NCBI GenBank assembly: GCA_039545315.1
Contig: BCIM01000010.1
Location: forward strand, 1 to 64,000
DNA length: 64,000 nt
Reading direction: 5' to 3'
Source: Kondoa malvinella
Taxonomy: Eukaryota > Basidiomycota > Agaricostilbomycetes > Agaricostilbales > Kondoaceae
Shown here: positions 44,942-57,573 of the stretch, one piece after another
Position numbering within the stretch: position 1 is the first letter of the stretch
Layout of the letters: each line of letters starts with the position of its first letter
Translations under genes and position numbers: made by a program
Notes under the pieces: model-generated
Database searches by the model: none
Told to the model about the DNA's origin: nothing
Seen by the model: only the letters and a program-made list of their open reading frames with translations

Positions 44942-47157
44942 TCATCGCTTGAGCGCTTCCTCGACGATACTTGCTATCGATAACGTCTCTTCTTCTTGAT
45001 ACCTTCGTCCGACAAGCTGCAGTCCGACCGGGAGTCCGTCAGTGAGATCAGCATCGTCTGCAGAGCCTCGTCAGTTGACGTTATTGTTTGTTTGGGTTGC
45101 TCACATCTGTCCCAAGATCGCTTGTCCATCTTGTCATACATGGAGACTGATTCCGCTTTCTGGTCCAGTTGCTTGTCTGCATGAGTGACAGGGAAAGCGA
45201 CAGTAGGTAAGTCCAAGACATTGAAAAGCGAAGTATAATTGTCGTAGTCCATGTGTCCGTGTTGGCAAGCTGGACTTGGTCCGATAGGACATATGAGCCC
45301 ATCCAAAGGTCGACCAGTGGATGTGCTGGTCTTTGTGTCGAGCCACTGCGAAAGGAATCGTTGCTGTAAATCTTCTTTCTCTTGATTGAGCTGATGCATT
45401 TCATAGACTGAGATGGCTTCCATTTCTCCCTCGATGACGAATTCTGTGAGGTCGTGTAGCGGCTACTAAAAGGATCAGACTACGTTCGAGGCAAAGCTGG
45501 AGGTAAGGCTGACTTCGTCGATAGCTTCTGCCGTTCTGCGAAAGTCTTCTCCACCATCAGCAAATAGGATTTTCTGCGTAAGTTTGCATCAGCTCCATTC
45601 CTTCTGTGCTATGTGCAATGAGAGTCTACATAATTCACATCCGGTATTCGCTTGAAAGCTTCTATCGGAAACTCAATCACTGAAGAAAAGTTCAACATGC
45701 TTACGAAAGGTGAGATTGCATTCACCTTCATGCCCAGCCTCTCGGAGTGCTTTCACTGTTATATCAAGTGCTCTCTGTATTGGCGGATGAGGTGTCCTTA
45801 TCCCATCCGTGCTTATAACACCAAAAGCCAATTGACCCAAACCTTTCTGCGCAGGACGGAAAGGAAAAGGTAGTGCAGTCGCATCATAATTAGCAGGCTG
45901 CATATCCAAGACCGTCTTGAAGAATAGTTCGAGACCTTCTAAAGAGCGCGCCATGGGTCCGATGACAGAGTGAATGCTTATTTGACCTAACCAAGAATTA
46001 CTTGCGTGACCATATGGTATGCGATGATAGCAGGGCCGTAGTGCGTATAAGCCGCAGAAACCAGCTGGGATGCGTACCGAGCCGCCTGTCCAACAGAATG
46101 AGACGGTTGTTAGGGGAGCATACTTTGGCTTACCTATATCGGTGCCAATACCCAGAGCTATTACCTCTTAGCTCGTCAGAGCATGCAACTCGTCAGGGCG
46201 ACTCACGAGCTAGTGATGCATGAAATCAGTTGTCTGTCCAGGCGCGCTGCAATCAATCACTTACATCCTTTCAATGCAAGTAAAGCGCCCTCTCCACCAC
46301 TGCTACCTCCTGGTGTGAAAGACGAGTGATAAGGATTCACCGTTCGACCAAAGACTTCAGGTGTCGCGTTAGCCGTATAAAGCGAGTAAACCATGCAAGC
46401 ATACCGTGATTGCCAGTCTCGCCGTGCATCAGCGTTTGCGGTACCTGCGCATGAGTTTAGAACGGCCCTGTTATTGAGATCACTCACCTACGGCTGTGCG
46501 AACATAAACGATTGCACCCGCGTCAAGCAGCAACCTGACTATAGCAGCACTCTTCTTTGATATCCGACCTAGCCAAGAAGCAAAACCCATCGTTATTTCC
46601 TTGCCCTCAATGTCGAACTGACTGAACAGAATCGTCAATACGTCGTCATTTTGCCAGTGACAGAGGAGCGCACTCTTTCAGAGAGATTGGAAGTCCATGC
46701 AAAGGTCCTTTGAGCTTTCCAGTACTCTTGTAGTACGCATCTAGCTCTTCAGCTCGACACAGCGCTTCATCAAAGTAGATCTCATGCAAGCAGTTGACCA
46801 GTTGATGCGCGATAGCGGCTCGCTTGCAATACGCTCGAGTTACTTGCACGGCTGAGAGTTCTCCAGTGTGCAGCCGACGAAGCAGAACAGAGACATTGTC
46901 CTCATTTGTGATGTCCAGCTCTTCGTCCGACAAGATGCCGCAAGAAGCTGGAATACCAGATACATCGACAGGAAGGGAAGAAAGCAGATCAGCAGGCAAT
47001 CGCCATGCTGCTGGTATGAGATCTTGTAGAGACTGTCGTTCTGTATGCCTCCGATCAGTTCATGCATTCGACCATGAGCGAGCAAATGCCAACTTTGTCG
47101 AGCAACCTCGGGCCAATTGTCTTTTGTGAGCGCCTGCATTCGTGCTGTATCTTGCAT
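44942..47157 (-). CDS. Amidase-signature hydrolase (acetamidase-like)
   Basis: Hydrolyses small amides to acid and ammonia. ATG 47157 reads MQDTARMQALTKDNWPEVAR, and a 52-nt intron then gives QKRQSLQDLIPAAWRLP, the usual fungal acetamidase start. GPLHGLPISLKE carries the catalytic lysine; the Ser-Ser-Gly motif is in SFTPGGSSGGEGALL. MARSLEGLELFFKTV and LDGLICPIGPSPACQHG follow, and the gene ends DGLPVGLQLVGRRYQEEE with LKR at TGA 44944-44942. About ten introns. It is divergent from a permease gene. Confidence 0.8.
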
Positions 47158-47486
47158 CCTTTGCTATAACAGAGCGGCCGAAGCAGGTCAGGCAGACCGC
47201 CTTGGCCAAATTTAGTCCCTGTCTTGCGGTTCTCTGACTCTGGGCCAGTCTGGTTCCTCTTAATAAGCCACTTCTCTCTGTGCATCTGTCTCAATCCTGT
47301 CTAGGGCTGTACTGTAAGCGCTCAGCCCTTTTCATCCGTGTCTCTCTATCCGCGGTGCTGGTCATCGTCATCTTCCGCGAAAGACCGCATTCTCGTGTCT
47401 AGCCTGCAAGTCTTTTCTGAGCTGCCCTATCACTACGGATCTGGTATCATATCTGCCAACACAAGTCCTTACGTGCATCTCAACAG
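47158..47486. promoter_or_regulatory. Shared promoter of amidase and permease
   Basis: The two start codons face away from each other across 329 bp. One HGATAR match, the binding site of nitrogen GATA factors, lies on the minus strand at about 47427-47432 (TGATAG). A single such site is weak evidence. Confidence 0.4.
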
Positions 47487-49777
47487 ATGGAAGAAGGCAA
47501 ACAGGCAGAGAAACCTCAAGTCCAGCAAGTCTCGTCAGACTCCGAGGCGGAGATCCTATCAGGTCATCATGCACAACATCTCGAGCGCAACTTTAGCTTT
47601 ATCGCGGCGCTCGGCATGGCATTCGGTACAGTCACAGATGCGTGCTTTAGACATCTTTGGCTGAAATGTGCGAGAAAGCCATGTTGAACAGCTGGACAGC
47701 AATGTCAAGTTCATTGAGTCTGGTCCTTCCCTCTGGCGGACCCATCTCGCAAGTCTATCTTCAAAGCGAATAAAGATTTCTGTTGATCAAAATAGCAGGA
47801 TGGTTTATGGTCTTCTCGTCTCAGCAACTGGATCGCTCTGCATGTGTGCTTCTCTTGCAGAGGTATGCCACGTGTACCCAGTACCTGGCGGACAATACGA
47901 TTGGACGTACATGCTTGCGCCTCGCAAGTATGCTGTTGGTCTGAGCTATTTTGTCGGTTGGATGGCGTGTGCCGCATGGGTCTCTTTAGTAGCTACTGGC
48001 TCGAGTCTCTTTGCAAACTTTATCATAGGTCAGTTATGTCGTGCTTTTGTCTTGTCTTTATGCTCAACGTCCTTCAGGCATCATCTCACTCTGGTCAGAA
48101 AGCTACACCTCGGAACCGTATCAGACTTTTTTGATCTATGTCGGCGCGACCGTCGGTGCTTTCCTACTCAACGCCTTTGCTGTTCGCCTATTGCCGATAG
48201 TGGATCAAACTGCTTTCGTTTGGTCTATGACTGGTATCGTCGTGTGTATCATCACCCTACTGGCTGTCGCTTCACCGGAATATCAGCCAGCTGAATTCGT
48301 TTTCTCTCGATGGACCAATCAAACGGGCTGGCCTGATGGAGTTTGCTTTATTCTCGGACTCTTGCAGAGCACATTTGGGTTGACTGGGTAAGTGCACGCT
48401 GCACAACCCTGGATCGTACTCATGGCTCGCAGGTTTGATGCTATCTCTCAGTGCGTACTGTCCAGTATGGTCAGCATGATAGTCTTTAATCATACACGCA
48501 CCTTTTTTCTAGCATGGTGAGTACTCTTGATTTTCACATCCGGCAAAGCGCTCATCGATGCCCGTATAGATCGAAGAGATTCCCAACCCATCTCGCAATG
48601 CACCTATCGTGATGATCCTGGCAGTCATGCTCGGCGCATCAACATCTTGGATCTTTGTGCTCGTTCTGCTTTTCGTCTTGAAGGACTTTCAAACCGTCAT
48701 CGATTCGCCTACTGGACCACTCTTGCAGATCTATTATCAGGCGCTCAACAATAGAACTGGAGCAACGTGTCTTTTGCTGTGAGTGGAACCAGATCAGAAG
48801 AAAATTGACTGACAAATCATTTCAGATTCAACGTTGGCGCGTACGTGCTGCGGTATGTACAATCTAGAGTAGCAGCTGATAGTCTATTCCTAGAATGGCC
48901 TTCGCTACCCAAGGTGAGAGCTGTCGAAAGCACGACTAATCGCAACCTGACGCTGCAGCGATTTCAGGACTGCTCACGGTCGCTTCAAGACTTGTCAGAG
49001 CTTTTGCTAGAGATCGTGGACTTGCGCAGGCTAGCACACTGCTCGTCAAGGTTCACCCTACTCTCAAAGTTCCGTTTTGGTCTATCCTATTTTGTTCCGT
49101 TTGGGTGAGCCCCTTATTCCAGCGCCTCTACATCGCTAACAGGACTCGAAAAGACGATCATATTGTGAGCGCTATCCTGTTAAATTCGACCCTGCTGATC
49201 ATTGAGCTAGCGGCTTGATCTTCCTTGGCTCCTCTGTCGCGCTCAACGCCATTCTGTCAGCCTCTGTCGTCTTCATCCGTACGTCCCACACCACCAAGTA
49301 CCTCTCAGCTACTTACATTCAGGGCCAGAGCTGTCATACATTGTCCCTATAGCATTAGTGGTCTTCCGCGGTCGCAAAATCCTGGATGTTGAAGGCTTTC
49401 CAGAGCGGACTTTGACACTTGGCAAATTTGGCTACGTAATCAATGCTGCCGGATTAATCTTTGCTCTGGTGACTACGTATGTTCCATGATTGTGGAAACC
49501 GTGCTTCTGGCTGATCCCGTGCAGCGTTTTCTTCATCTTCCCGCCTGCCATACCTTTGGCAAGCGCTGAAGAGATCAACTATGTCATTGTCGTAGTGGCT
49601 ATCGTACTAGTCATGATGGTCTGCGCGTGGTTTGCCGAAGGTCGCAGGACATTTACAGGTGTATGCACCCTGCTTCTTGTACGAAACATTCTGATGCGTT
49701 TGCAACAGCCAAAGAACATCGAAGCGCTGCTGTTGCAGAGCAGGATAGCAGCTCAAGTCGCGAGAAAAGCTGCATAA
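47487..49777 (+). CDS. Amino-acid/choline/GABA-type permease
   Basis: An APC-superfamily transporter of about 520 residues with twelve expected helices over roughly nine exons. After a polar N-terminus (MEEGKQAEKPQVQQVSSDSE) comes LERNFSFIAALGMAFGT, then ASLAEVCHVYPVPGGQYDWT, the signature loop of fungal choline, GABA and amino-acid permeases, then LSYFVGWMACAAWVSLVATG. Later helices are seen at 48200-48280, 48600-48680 and in VIVVVAIVLVMMVCAWF. Stop at 49775-49777. Paired with the amidase, it may import a nitrogen source, but the substrate is not readable. Confidence 0.75.
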
Positions 49778-50174
49778 GCTATGCCATAGTATCCAGGCAA
49801 GCTTGATTAACTGTGAACATATGTATATACACCGTGAATGTGGAGATGCAAAGTGCGACAACAGGCTTTACAGGTCGAGATACCCAAGCTCGACACTTGG
49901 AGACTGCTCTCGACATGAACGCGACAGAACGCGAACATGGCTTTCTCACGGACGATGCTCGTGGCAGAAAATTGAAAGGATACACGACAATGCTCCTTCT
50001 ACAGAGCCAGAGCAGGGCCTTCCAGATACAGAACTGAAAAGAAGACCTTCGAGAGCAAAGAAATTTCGATCATGCAAGGTTCTTGCATATCGGCCATGTC
50101 CTCAAAGGAAGCCAACGCTTTCATATAACAAGACACAAAGGCCTGGCTGAGTCGTAATTCAGGACAGCCGCGTG
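49778..50174. other. Intergenic region
   Basis: Terminator of the permease and promoter of the arrestin-like gene. No gene seen. Confidence 0.35.
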
Positions 50175-52649
50175 ATGAGCGTCAAGCTGCAAGTTCGCGT
50201 TGATTGTTTTGGTCAAAGCGTGGGATTGACGGTGCATGTCACAGACATATACGTCCTACGCCAAACCATGAATTCATTCACCACTGGCCTGGAATACCTT
50301 CAGGCTCATCAGATGTCAAGGCGGCCCACATTCAAGGATCAATTGAAGTAGTGCCGGTCAAGCTCAAAGGCGCAAAGGCCATCTCGCTCACTCTGCACTT
50401 CAAAAAGCTTGAGACTGTCGCTTCCAAAGGCCAAGGTATCAATCGATACAAGGAGATATTGAATTCGCAAGTACTCTGGAGGGCAACATCTGACAAGCGC
50501 AAGGTACTAGCGGATGATGCAAACGCTGTGGTACAATTACTGCAGCAGAAGGAGGTGAGCCTGACGCCGACCTGATTGTAGATCAGGCTCACGCTTGCGA
50601 CTGTCCTAGTTTCACTTCGAGTTCCCACTGCCAGAGGGTCTACCGCCTTCCGTGACGCTGTCACGCGAATCAAATCAAGGAATATCATACGAGCTCGTAG
50701 CGACGTTGAAGCACGTTTCAGGCAGCTCCTCCTGCTTCTCTTCATCTCGCGTAATCGAAACGTCATCTGTTGCCTCAATTATACTGGACAAGTATGAGCT
50801 GCTGCCCAACTGGCCGGTATACGAATATCGAGCTATGCAAGAGAATAATACTGTCATGGATCAAGGTATTTATATGACAGCTTCTCGACCGACCAGCGCA
50901 TACGGACCTGGAGATACACTGAGAGCAACTGTCGAAATTCGTTCGACTAGACCAGACTCAGTCAAGCTCGTTCACATTGACCTCTTCCTTTGCGAAGTCA
51001 TTACTATCGACCCTCAAGACAGTGCCAAATCAACAACAACAATCAATAGCGTCGTGCATTCTCGAGCAACAGCAAATGTTGTCCTCTCAGATCTAGGCCG
51101 AACCTTTGACCTGCAAGGATCGATACCCAAGACTCATCCTAGAGTATCTATATCCAGCGGCAAGCATGTCAGCATCAGCTACCACCTTCGGATAACAGCT
51201 GCTGTTTCCCGAATGACGCCCGGTCCAACGATAGCGCCATTAGACATTGACAAGCTGCCTGTCGCCATCGGTAACTGGACGATACAAGAAGCTTCTGCTA
51301 TCAAAGAGAAGATACTCGATTATTGCGTCGGCGTGCCGTACTTTCTAGATGCGCCCCTTTTGCCTGATCCAACACCTGAGCCATCTTTGCATCCTCAAGA
51401 GTCTTTCCAGCGCTTCACATCGAAGTCTATACCCTACAGCTCTGCACAGCACCAAGCACCAGACGGATTATCCGCCTTCACAAACCGCAACGTCTCTGCT
51501 TCATCGACGCCAACAGAAGAGAGCTCAGTGAAACGTCTTTCCATTGGTCCGAATCGCCAGAGCTCTCTTCTTGTAGCAGATGCCAAACGCCGCATCAGCG
51601 AAAACAAGCGCGTCTCCGTCGTTTCAGCTCATACGTTCGGCAGACCAGAACCCAAAGACGACGAGCCTGTGCCACCTATGCCTCCGCAAGCAGACCAAGA
51701 GAAAGCCCGTTTATACGCTGCTGCTCAAGCGGAAGTTGCCGAGAGGAGGGATTTGAACGAAGCGGGATTACCGGATGAATATATGGATGCGGCAAAGGAG
51801 AAACAAAGAGCGGCGAGAGAGGCGACCGAACGCGATCAAGGACCAGGGTCGTTTTTGAACATGTCGCAGAATTCGACAGTGGAGAATGATATTCATGCAG
51901 TTGAAGCGGAAAATTCAGCTGTTTCAGCTTGTGAGTGTGACTCACTCGATGAAGTTGCAGGCACTTACGGATGTTTAGATGCACTTGCTGTTCGCGAGCG
52001 GGAAATGCGCTCAGGCTCATCCTCTACGCCCGGCATACCAGGCAACTATGCACCCATGACTACAGCAACTTCAGCGGCTGCAGAAACAGAGAAAGCCCGT
52101 CTCGCACGCGAATACCGACCTTCTCTTCCTTCTATTCCGGGCCGGGCATTACCAGAACCTGGAGTCAGTCGATCAGTCAGCAATATGTCTGCTCATACTT
52201 TCAACACCGAGCGAGAAGCCTATGAAGCAGCTGTTGCTGCCAGAGATGCTAGGCGGATCGTGTCTGATAGCGGACATTCAAGGCATACGTCAGTCGATAC
52301 AGTGCCCGAAGAGGAACGGACGTTTGGACCAGCGCAACAAAGAATGCTAGCGGAGGAAGTGGCACCACCTGTTCCGCATCAACAGCTGAGCGAGGTCAAA
52401 CAGAGTGAATATGCATCGCTTGGTATCAGGCAGCCTCCTTCAGCTAGCAATCGTTATTTGCCAGCATCTTTCCAGCAGCAAACCAGCAACACGCCGTATC
52501 GAGATCAAGAACAATCAAACTCCCCAGCAAGGCAGTCGCGCGTCTCTGTTGCTGCATCCGATGGCTCGGCATCTCTGTACCGTGATCCTTCTATCTCGAT
52601 TGGCAAAAGGAGAGCCTTGGATCCGTCAGAATCGAATGGCATCCAATAA
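50175..52649 (+). CDS. Arrestin-like (ART family) trafficking adaptor
   Basis: Arrestin N-domain strands are visible in IEVVPVKLKGAKAISLTLHF and, after an intron at about 50556-50608, FEFPLPEGLPPSVTL and YELVATLK. The C-domain begins TASRPTSAYGPGDTLRATVE and includes ISYHLRITAAVSR and a LPVAIGNW block. About 400 residues of low-complexity, Ser/Pro-rich and acidic sequence follow. Such proteins recruit Rsp5-type ubiquitin ligases to plasma-membrane transporters. I saw no PPxY motif. Exon 1 (ATG 50175, MSVKLQVRVDCFGQS) and its splice to the HEFIHHWPGIPSG block are uncertain. One small intron may interrupt 51930-51980. Confidence 0.7.
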
Positions 52650-52999
52650 TACCCAGGCGTTCACAACAACCTAATCAAGCCGCTTGTTTATAGTGGAATA
52701 CCAGCACTCAAATTCGTTGATTACATTACTTTGGTGCAAGAATACTTGCTCACCACTGGCCGCCTCCATTTTGACTATCATATCTGCTCAACATGCTTGT
52801 CTCTTCGCTCGCTTCTCGTCTTACTTCGCGTCCAACTTGCTGACGGGATTGCTGTCTCGGCCCCAGATTCTCCAGATTTTACCGGTCTGTTAGGATTTTC
52901 TCTCTTCTTCCCACACAAGCAATTCGTCACCTTACTGTCCATCGTGAGGCTGGGAACGACACATACTCTTGCTCAGATCCACATACCTCTACCTTTGCT
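52650..52999. other. Intergenic region
   Basis: No gene supported. It should hold the promoter of the first GNAT gene. Confidence 0.35.
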
Positions 53000-53973
53000 A
53001 TGCCAGACCTAGATTTTGTGCCATTCGATTACAACGATGCTGGTCATCTTGCAGAATTCAAATACCAAAGAGTACTATGTGGCTGGGATTACGAGGACGA
53101 GACAATAGACATCTGGCTAAGGGACTGTAGGAAAGGCGACAAGGCATGTCGACGTGTATTGCACTCGTACCTGACTGAATGAGTCAAACAACAGCTTATA
53201 TGGTGGCTTTTCGCTCAAGCAGAAGATAACCAAGCTTCAGCCAAGGCTTCAGTGCAAGAAACTTTGAATATACGCGTAGCTGGCCGAGAAGCGAAACCTC
53301 CTTCGCGACCCGACCACGATTTCAGGCCAGTGGGTCATATAGCTCTGTTTGTCCTACTCCACACCATGCCTTACAAAGCTTATTGGCGCTTGAAGTGACT
53401 GGCAAGACTACAAGAGGGATGAAAGCCTGGCCAATCGAGAAAAGGGTCGAATCACCATTGCAACTTTCTTCATCCTTCGATCTCAGCAGGGTAAAGGATT
53501 TGGTTCTATGGCCATGAATCGTGTAGAAGCCATTGCAGCTTCAAAACCGCATAACGCAAAGGTCTTGACACTTGCTAGCACTCCAGCTGTAAGTGGTGAT
53601 TCTGGTAGTTGATCAACAGCTCATTATCTGCAGGCCGACTCGCAAAACCGAGACTATTGGGCGCAGTTCGATCTGGAATACATAGAGCCAGTCCCTACAG
53701 CAGAGTGAGCATACCGTTTCTCTGTCCCTTTATTTGGGCTGAACTATCATTGTTGTACAGATGGTATGCAAGGAGAGGCTTCAAGCCATAGTGAGGCTCG
53801 TGTACTTGAGACATTTTTCATGCTGATACGGGCAGCAGTAAGACGGAAGTCCGATATCAGCAAGAAAACAAAGCTGGACAATTGCTCGATATGGAATGCG
53901 TGGTAAGTCTCTGAACGAGCGATCTTGATAAATGCTGATCACGATATAGTTCATGGAGAAACATATCAGCTAG
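53000..53973 (+). CDS. GNAT-family N-acetyltransferase, copy 1
   Basis: Seven exons join from ATG 53000 (MPDLDFVPFDYNDAGHLAEF) to TAG 53971-53973. The acetyl-CoA binding motif is ATFFILRSQQGKGFGSMAM, with QGKGFG as the Q-x-x-G-x-G loop. The C-terminus is WYARRGFKPYKTEVRYQQ with a last exon FMEKHIS. The first intron begins GCATGT after GGCGACAAG and ends CAACAG: a GC-AG intron, supported because the tandem copy reads straight through the same point (GDKLIWWLF). Introns elsewhere are shared in place. Acceptor substrate unknown. Likely cytosolic. Confidence 0.75.
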
Positions 53974-54386
53974 GTTGTGTTGCCTACAGATCAAGCTTTA
54001 CAAGGAGCAGCGGATTGCAATTGTTGGCTCTGCAAGCAGTCCGTGTCTAGCTGGAAGAGGTCAGTGCTGCGTTCCATTGCCAGCTGTCTGTCGCTCATTG
54101 TAACTCAGTGCAGTAGAGGTGTCAGGGAGATTAGGTCTCAGATGCAGCTGAATATCTCGGCTTCATGCTTTAGGGTGGCTCATGTCTCTTTCCGAGGCAT
54201 CTGCTCTTGTATATAGCTTCCCTGTCACTTACATGTCGACTGCAATGAGGGCAACTGATCAAGTGACCATGTTCGACCACGCGATGCGAGTCATATTACT
54301 TGCCAGCCGCCCTGCTTCATACAACGGCCTAGACTTGTACATACGCTGCCTTGCTGCTTGGCTTATACCTCACTGCATCGCCCTTC
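53974..54386. other. Spacer between the two GNAT genes
   Basis: No gene supported. Short frames only. Confidence 0.35.
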
Positions 54387-55308
54387 ATGCCTGACGGTCT
54401 CACCTTCGTGCCGTTTCAATGCGATGATGCAAAACATGTCGCGGAGCTCAAAAGACAGCGAACATGTTGTGGATGGGACTTGTCGGATGAAATTATCGAT
54501 ATTTGGCTGAAAGACTGTCGAGCGGGCGATAAACTCATTTGGTGGCTCTTTCTCGATTCTGGCAACTTGGTCCTCCAACCAAATGAAAAGGAACTACTCA
54601 ATGTTCAAGTCGAAGGCAAAGGAACTTATGCTCCTCCTCCGCCATGCCAAGATTTCGCTCCCATAGGACATATCGCTCTGTCAGTAATCATGCCCAGCAA
54701 CGACGTTCACAGGCTCATTGATGTCTAAAAGTGATTGGGTTGATTACAAGCGAGACGAATCCCTAGCCTGTCGTGCAACCGGTCGTGTGACGGTAGCTAC
54801 CTTCTTCATCCTGAAATCTCAACAAGGGAAGCGTTTCGGTCGTCTGGCAATGGACAAAATCGAGGCAATCGCTTCGGAAGATCCGCATAATGCGAAAGTA
54901 CTGACCTTGTGCAGTATACCTGCTGTAAGTAATCTGATCCCTAGATGTCTGCAGATAGCTCATCCATGTTGTAGGTAAATGCAAAGGATCCGAAATATTG
55001 GGCCAAGTTTGACAGGAATCATACCGAGCCTTTGCCTACAGAAGAGTAGGCCAATCAGTTTCTCCTTTGCATCAAGCTGAGCAATTACCAGGTGGTATGC
55101 GCGGCGGGGCTACAAACCCTAGTACGCCGATCTTGAGATCATCTTGTCATCCGCTGAGCTGTTCGAGCAGCAAGACTGAAGTACGATACCAACGCACAAA
55201 CAACGCAGGTCAAGTACTAGACATGGAATGCGTTGTCAGTGCATCATCTTTGGCTGGGTCAGGGCCTTGCTAATAAGGTTTTAGTTCATGGAGAAACGAA
55301 TTCGATAA
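54387..55308 (+). CDS. GNAT-family N-acetyltransferase, copy 2
   Basis: Tandem paralog of 53000-53973 with the same exon order, from MPDGLTFVPFQCDDAKHV to FMEKRIR at TAA 55306-55308. The first intron of copy 1 is absent. The acetyl-CoA loop reads QGKRFG where copy 1 has QGKGFG, so the first glycine of the G-x-G pair is arginine. That would be expected to weaken pyrophosphate contact. All exon junctions remain in phase, so the gene is open and may be active, altered or on its way to loss. Confidence 0.7.
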
Positions 55309-55788
55309 GTCCACGCTCTTCCCCCTCGACAAGATCAGCGTGGATCCACCCGAGACGATCTATTGCGGATTATGGTCAGCTCAGCACTGTCTCGCCCTAT
55401 ATGGTGTCTCTGCCGCTACAACGGATTCATACAGCAAAAGGTAGTCGAGAACTGTCCTGTTCTCTGGGAAGAGGATCTCATCCTGGACGAAGAGTAGAGA
55501 GGAGAACGAAAAACAACGAAGCCATTCGCGGCTGGGCATATCGTCTTCGCCAAAAGCAGACACTTATAGATGCTGGAAGGTAATGCATTTGCAGAGGGAA
55601 CTGAATAGAACAGATTTAATGCAGTCGTGCTATTTCATGTCTAGAAGCCGCTATGCCATGTGGCCTCACAGAGTCCACGCAGCAAACCTTGTTTCTGGGC
55701 AACGATATCACGAAAGCTAGCTATTCCTTTGCTAAAGAGCCTCTTGTTCCGCCTTATGCTTGCGATTTAGCAGGCGGTGGTGATTTGA
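55309..55788. other. Intergenic region before phosphodiesterase
   Basis: Nothing recognised. Open frames on both strands are not protein-like. Confidence 0.3.
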
Positions 55789-57246
55789 TGCTGCAGCCTG
55801 TACGCTTGAACGACAAGCCTACGTTCTCTATTTGCGTCGTCGTATGTTATACTGTCGCATCTCAAAGAGGCCGTCTGAGCAGCTCTATGCATATCTCGAT
55901 ATAGGGCTGTGGAGGAGGACCGGACGAGAACAACTTGTCCTCGTATTTGTGCAAGCTTTACGATAAGCCTTGGTCAGAAGGTTGCTTTGCCTTGGAAGGA
56001 GGTGAGCTTCTTGTCCTCTCACTCTCCGGTACTGGCATGCTGATTGCAGATGTCTACAGGTTCTGGCATAGGCGCTATAGCAAAGCTACTCTCTTCCAGC
56101 AATAGCAATACCTTTCGAGACTTCACGGTGCCTGAGGCGTCTCTGCATCAACAGGCAACCTATGTTTTGTCTCTCGTCTCGGCTTATGTGATCACTCATG
56201 CGCATTTCGGTGAGTCCTTCCCGCTCTGGCTCCAGTGTAGCGATTCTCATGCTTTCTGACTGGTCGGCATAGATCACATTAGCGGGATGGTCTTGTCAGC
56301 TGGTGCATTTTGCACGTCGAGACCCATCTTTGGCACGTGTGTAGCATAGACGACTGTACCATTCGTGGCTGATTATCTACCTTGCTAATCACATAGCATG
56401 CAAACATTGCAAAACATTGCCAAAGTCTTTGATGGAGGTGTATGGCCCAGACTAGCTAGTTGGGAAGACGAAGACGCAATAGCCTACGTCTACAAGCCGT
56501 TTGTCACGTCTTTCTGTCCAAGATGATAAAGTCTGATCTGACAGGCAGGCTGGCCTCGGATCCGGTTTCGCCTTTTCCAGGCGTATCAATTCAGGCAATG
56601 TCCATCTCGCACGGTCTAGCTTCAGAAACAGAACCATACGACAGCACGGCTTTCTTCGTTTCTACACCTAGCGCCCAATCCTTCCTCTTCTTTGGCGATG
56701 TCGGTCCTGGTAGGCTTCAAGTTGGCTCGCATGAAATTTCCTCTGATGACATTGGCAGATTCTTTGAGCAATCGACCGAGAAATGCAGCTGTATGGAGAG
56801 AAGCAGCTTATGCCATCTCGCATGGCCGCCTATCAACTATATTCATCGAGTGCTCATATCCAGTCAGTGTCTCTCTCAATGTGCTCTATCTGAGCTCACT
56901 TGTAGCCGTACGACAGTCCGACCGAGACGCAAAGCTACTTTACGGACATCTTTCGCCGCCATACCTCCTCGAAGAACTGCATGTTCTAGCTCGGGAAGTA
57001 TCAGCGTACCCGAACAGGCGGGCGAAACCTCTTGCTGGTTTAAACAGTGAGTATGTATCATCTGTCGTGTACTTGGCTGACAATTCTGTAGTATGCATCA
57101 TTCACATTAAAGATTGCACCGACCCTTCCACAGGTGTCGCAAAAAACGCGGAGGTGATAGAAAAAGAGTTGAACGCCCTAGAAGAGAGGCATCAATTGGG
57201 AGTCAAGTTTTTGGTAGTCAAACAGGGAATGATAATAGATCTGTGA
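55789..57246 (+). CDS. PDE1: Class II cAMP phosphodiesterase
   Basis: Hydrolyses cAMP (and often cGMP) to the 5'-nucleotide, lowering PKA signalling. ATG 55789 gives MLQPVRLNDKPTFSICVV; after a 66-nt intron GCGGGPDENNLSSYLCKLY matches the family start. A further intron splits the metal-binding motif, which joins to ITHAHFDHISGM, the class II HxHxDH signature of the metallo-beta-lactamase fold. FLFFGDVGPDSLSNR and STIFIECSYP follow, and the C-terminus is IHIKDCTDPSTGVAKNAEVI to MIIDL at 57244-57246. About six introns. Low-affinity yeast Pde1 is the model. Confidence 0.75.
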
Positions 57247-57573
57247 GAGCAAGGTTTTTGTTCAGGAGTTTGATTGTTGGCGGGGGAGTGTACAGTGTTG
57301 TGATATTTGGATGAATGGAATATAGCGTGCTACAATTACAATGCTCCCGTTCCCGATACAGATGGACATGTTCATGCTAATGGAACCGTGTCAGCCAAGT
57401 TTGATGAGAAGGCACAAAGACAAAGACTTACTTCTAAAGGCTATGTAGGCCCATAAAGAACGCGAGCATTTGGCTTGGCTAGCGAGAATAGCCATGCAGG
57501 AGATATCTGCGAAGTTGAGCCTGGAGAGAAGTCAGGACGATAGGCCAGAGTAGTGCTGCGACTCACCAAGCGA
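57247..57573. other. Convergent intergenic region
   Basis: 3' ends of the phosphodiesterase and of the membrane protein gene. No gene seen. Confidence 0.35.

Noticed and set aside
46840..47157. Amidase N-terminus reading straight through into a different frame
   Set aside because: The 52-nt intron GTTGGC...CATACAG restores the conserved KRQSLQDLIPAAWRLP start.
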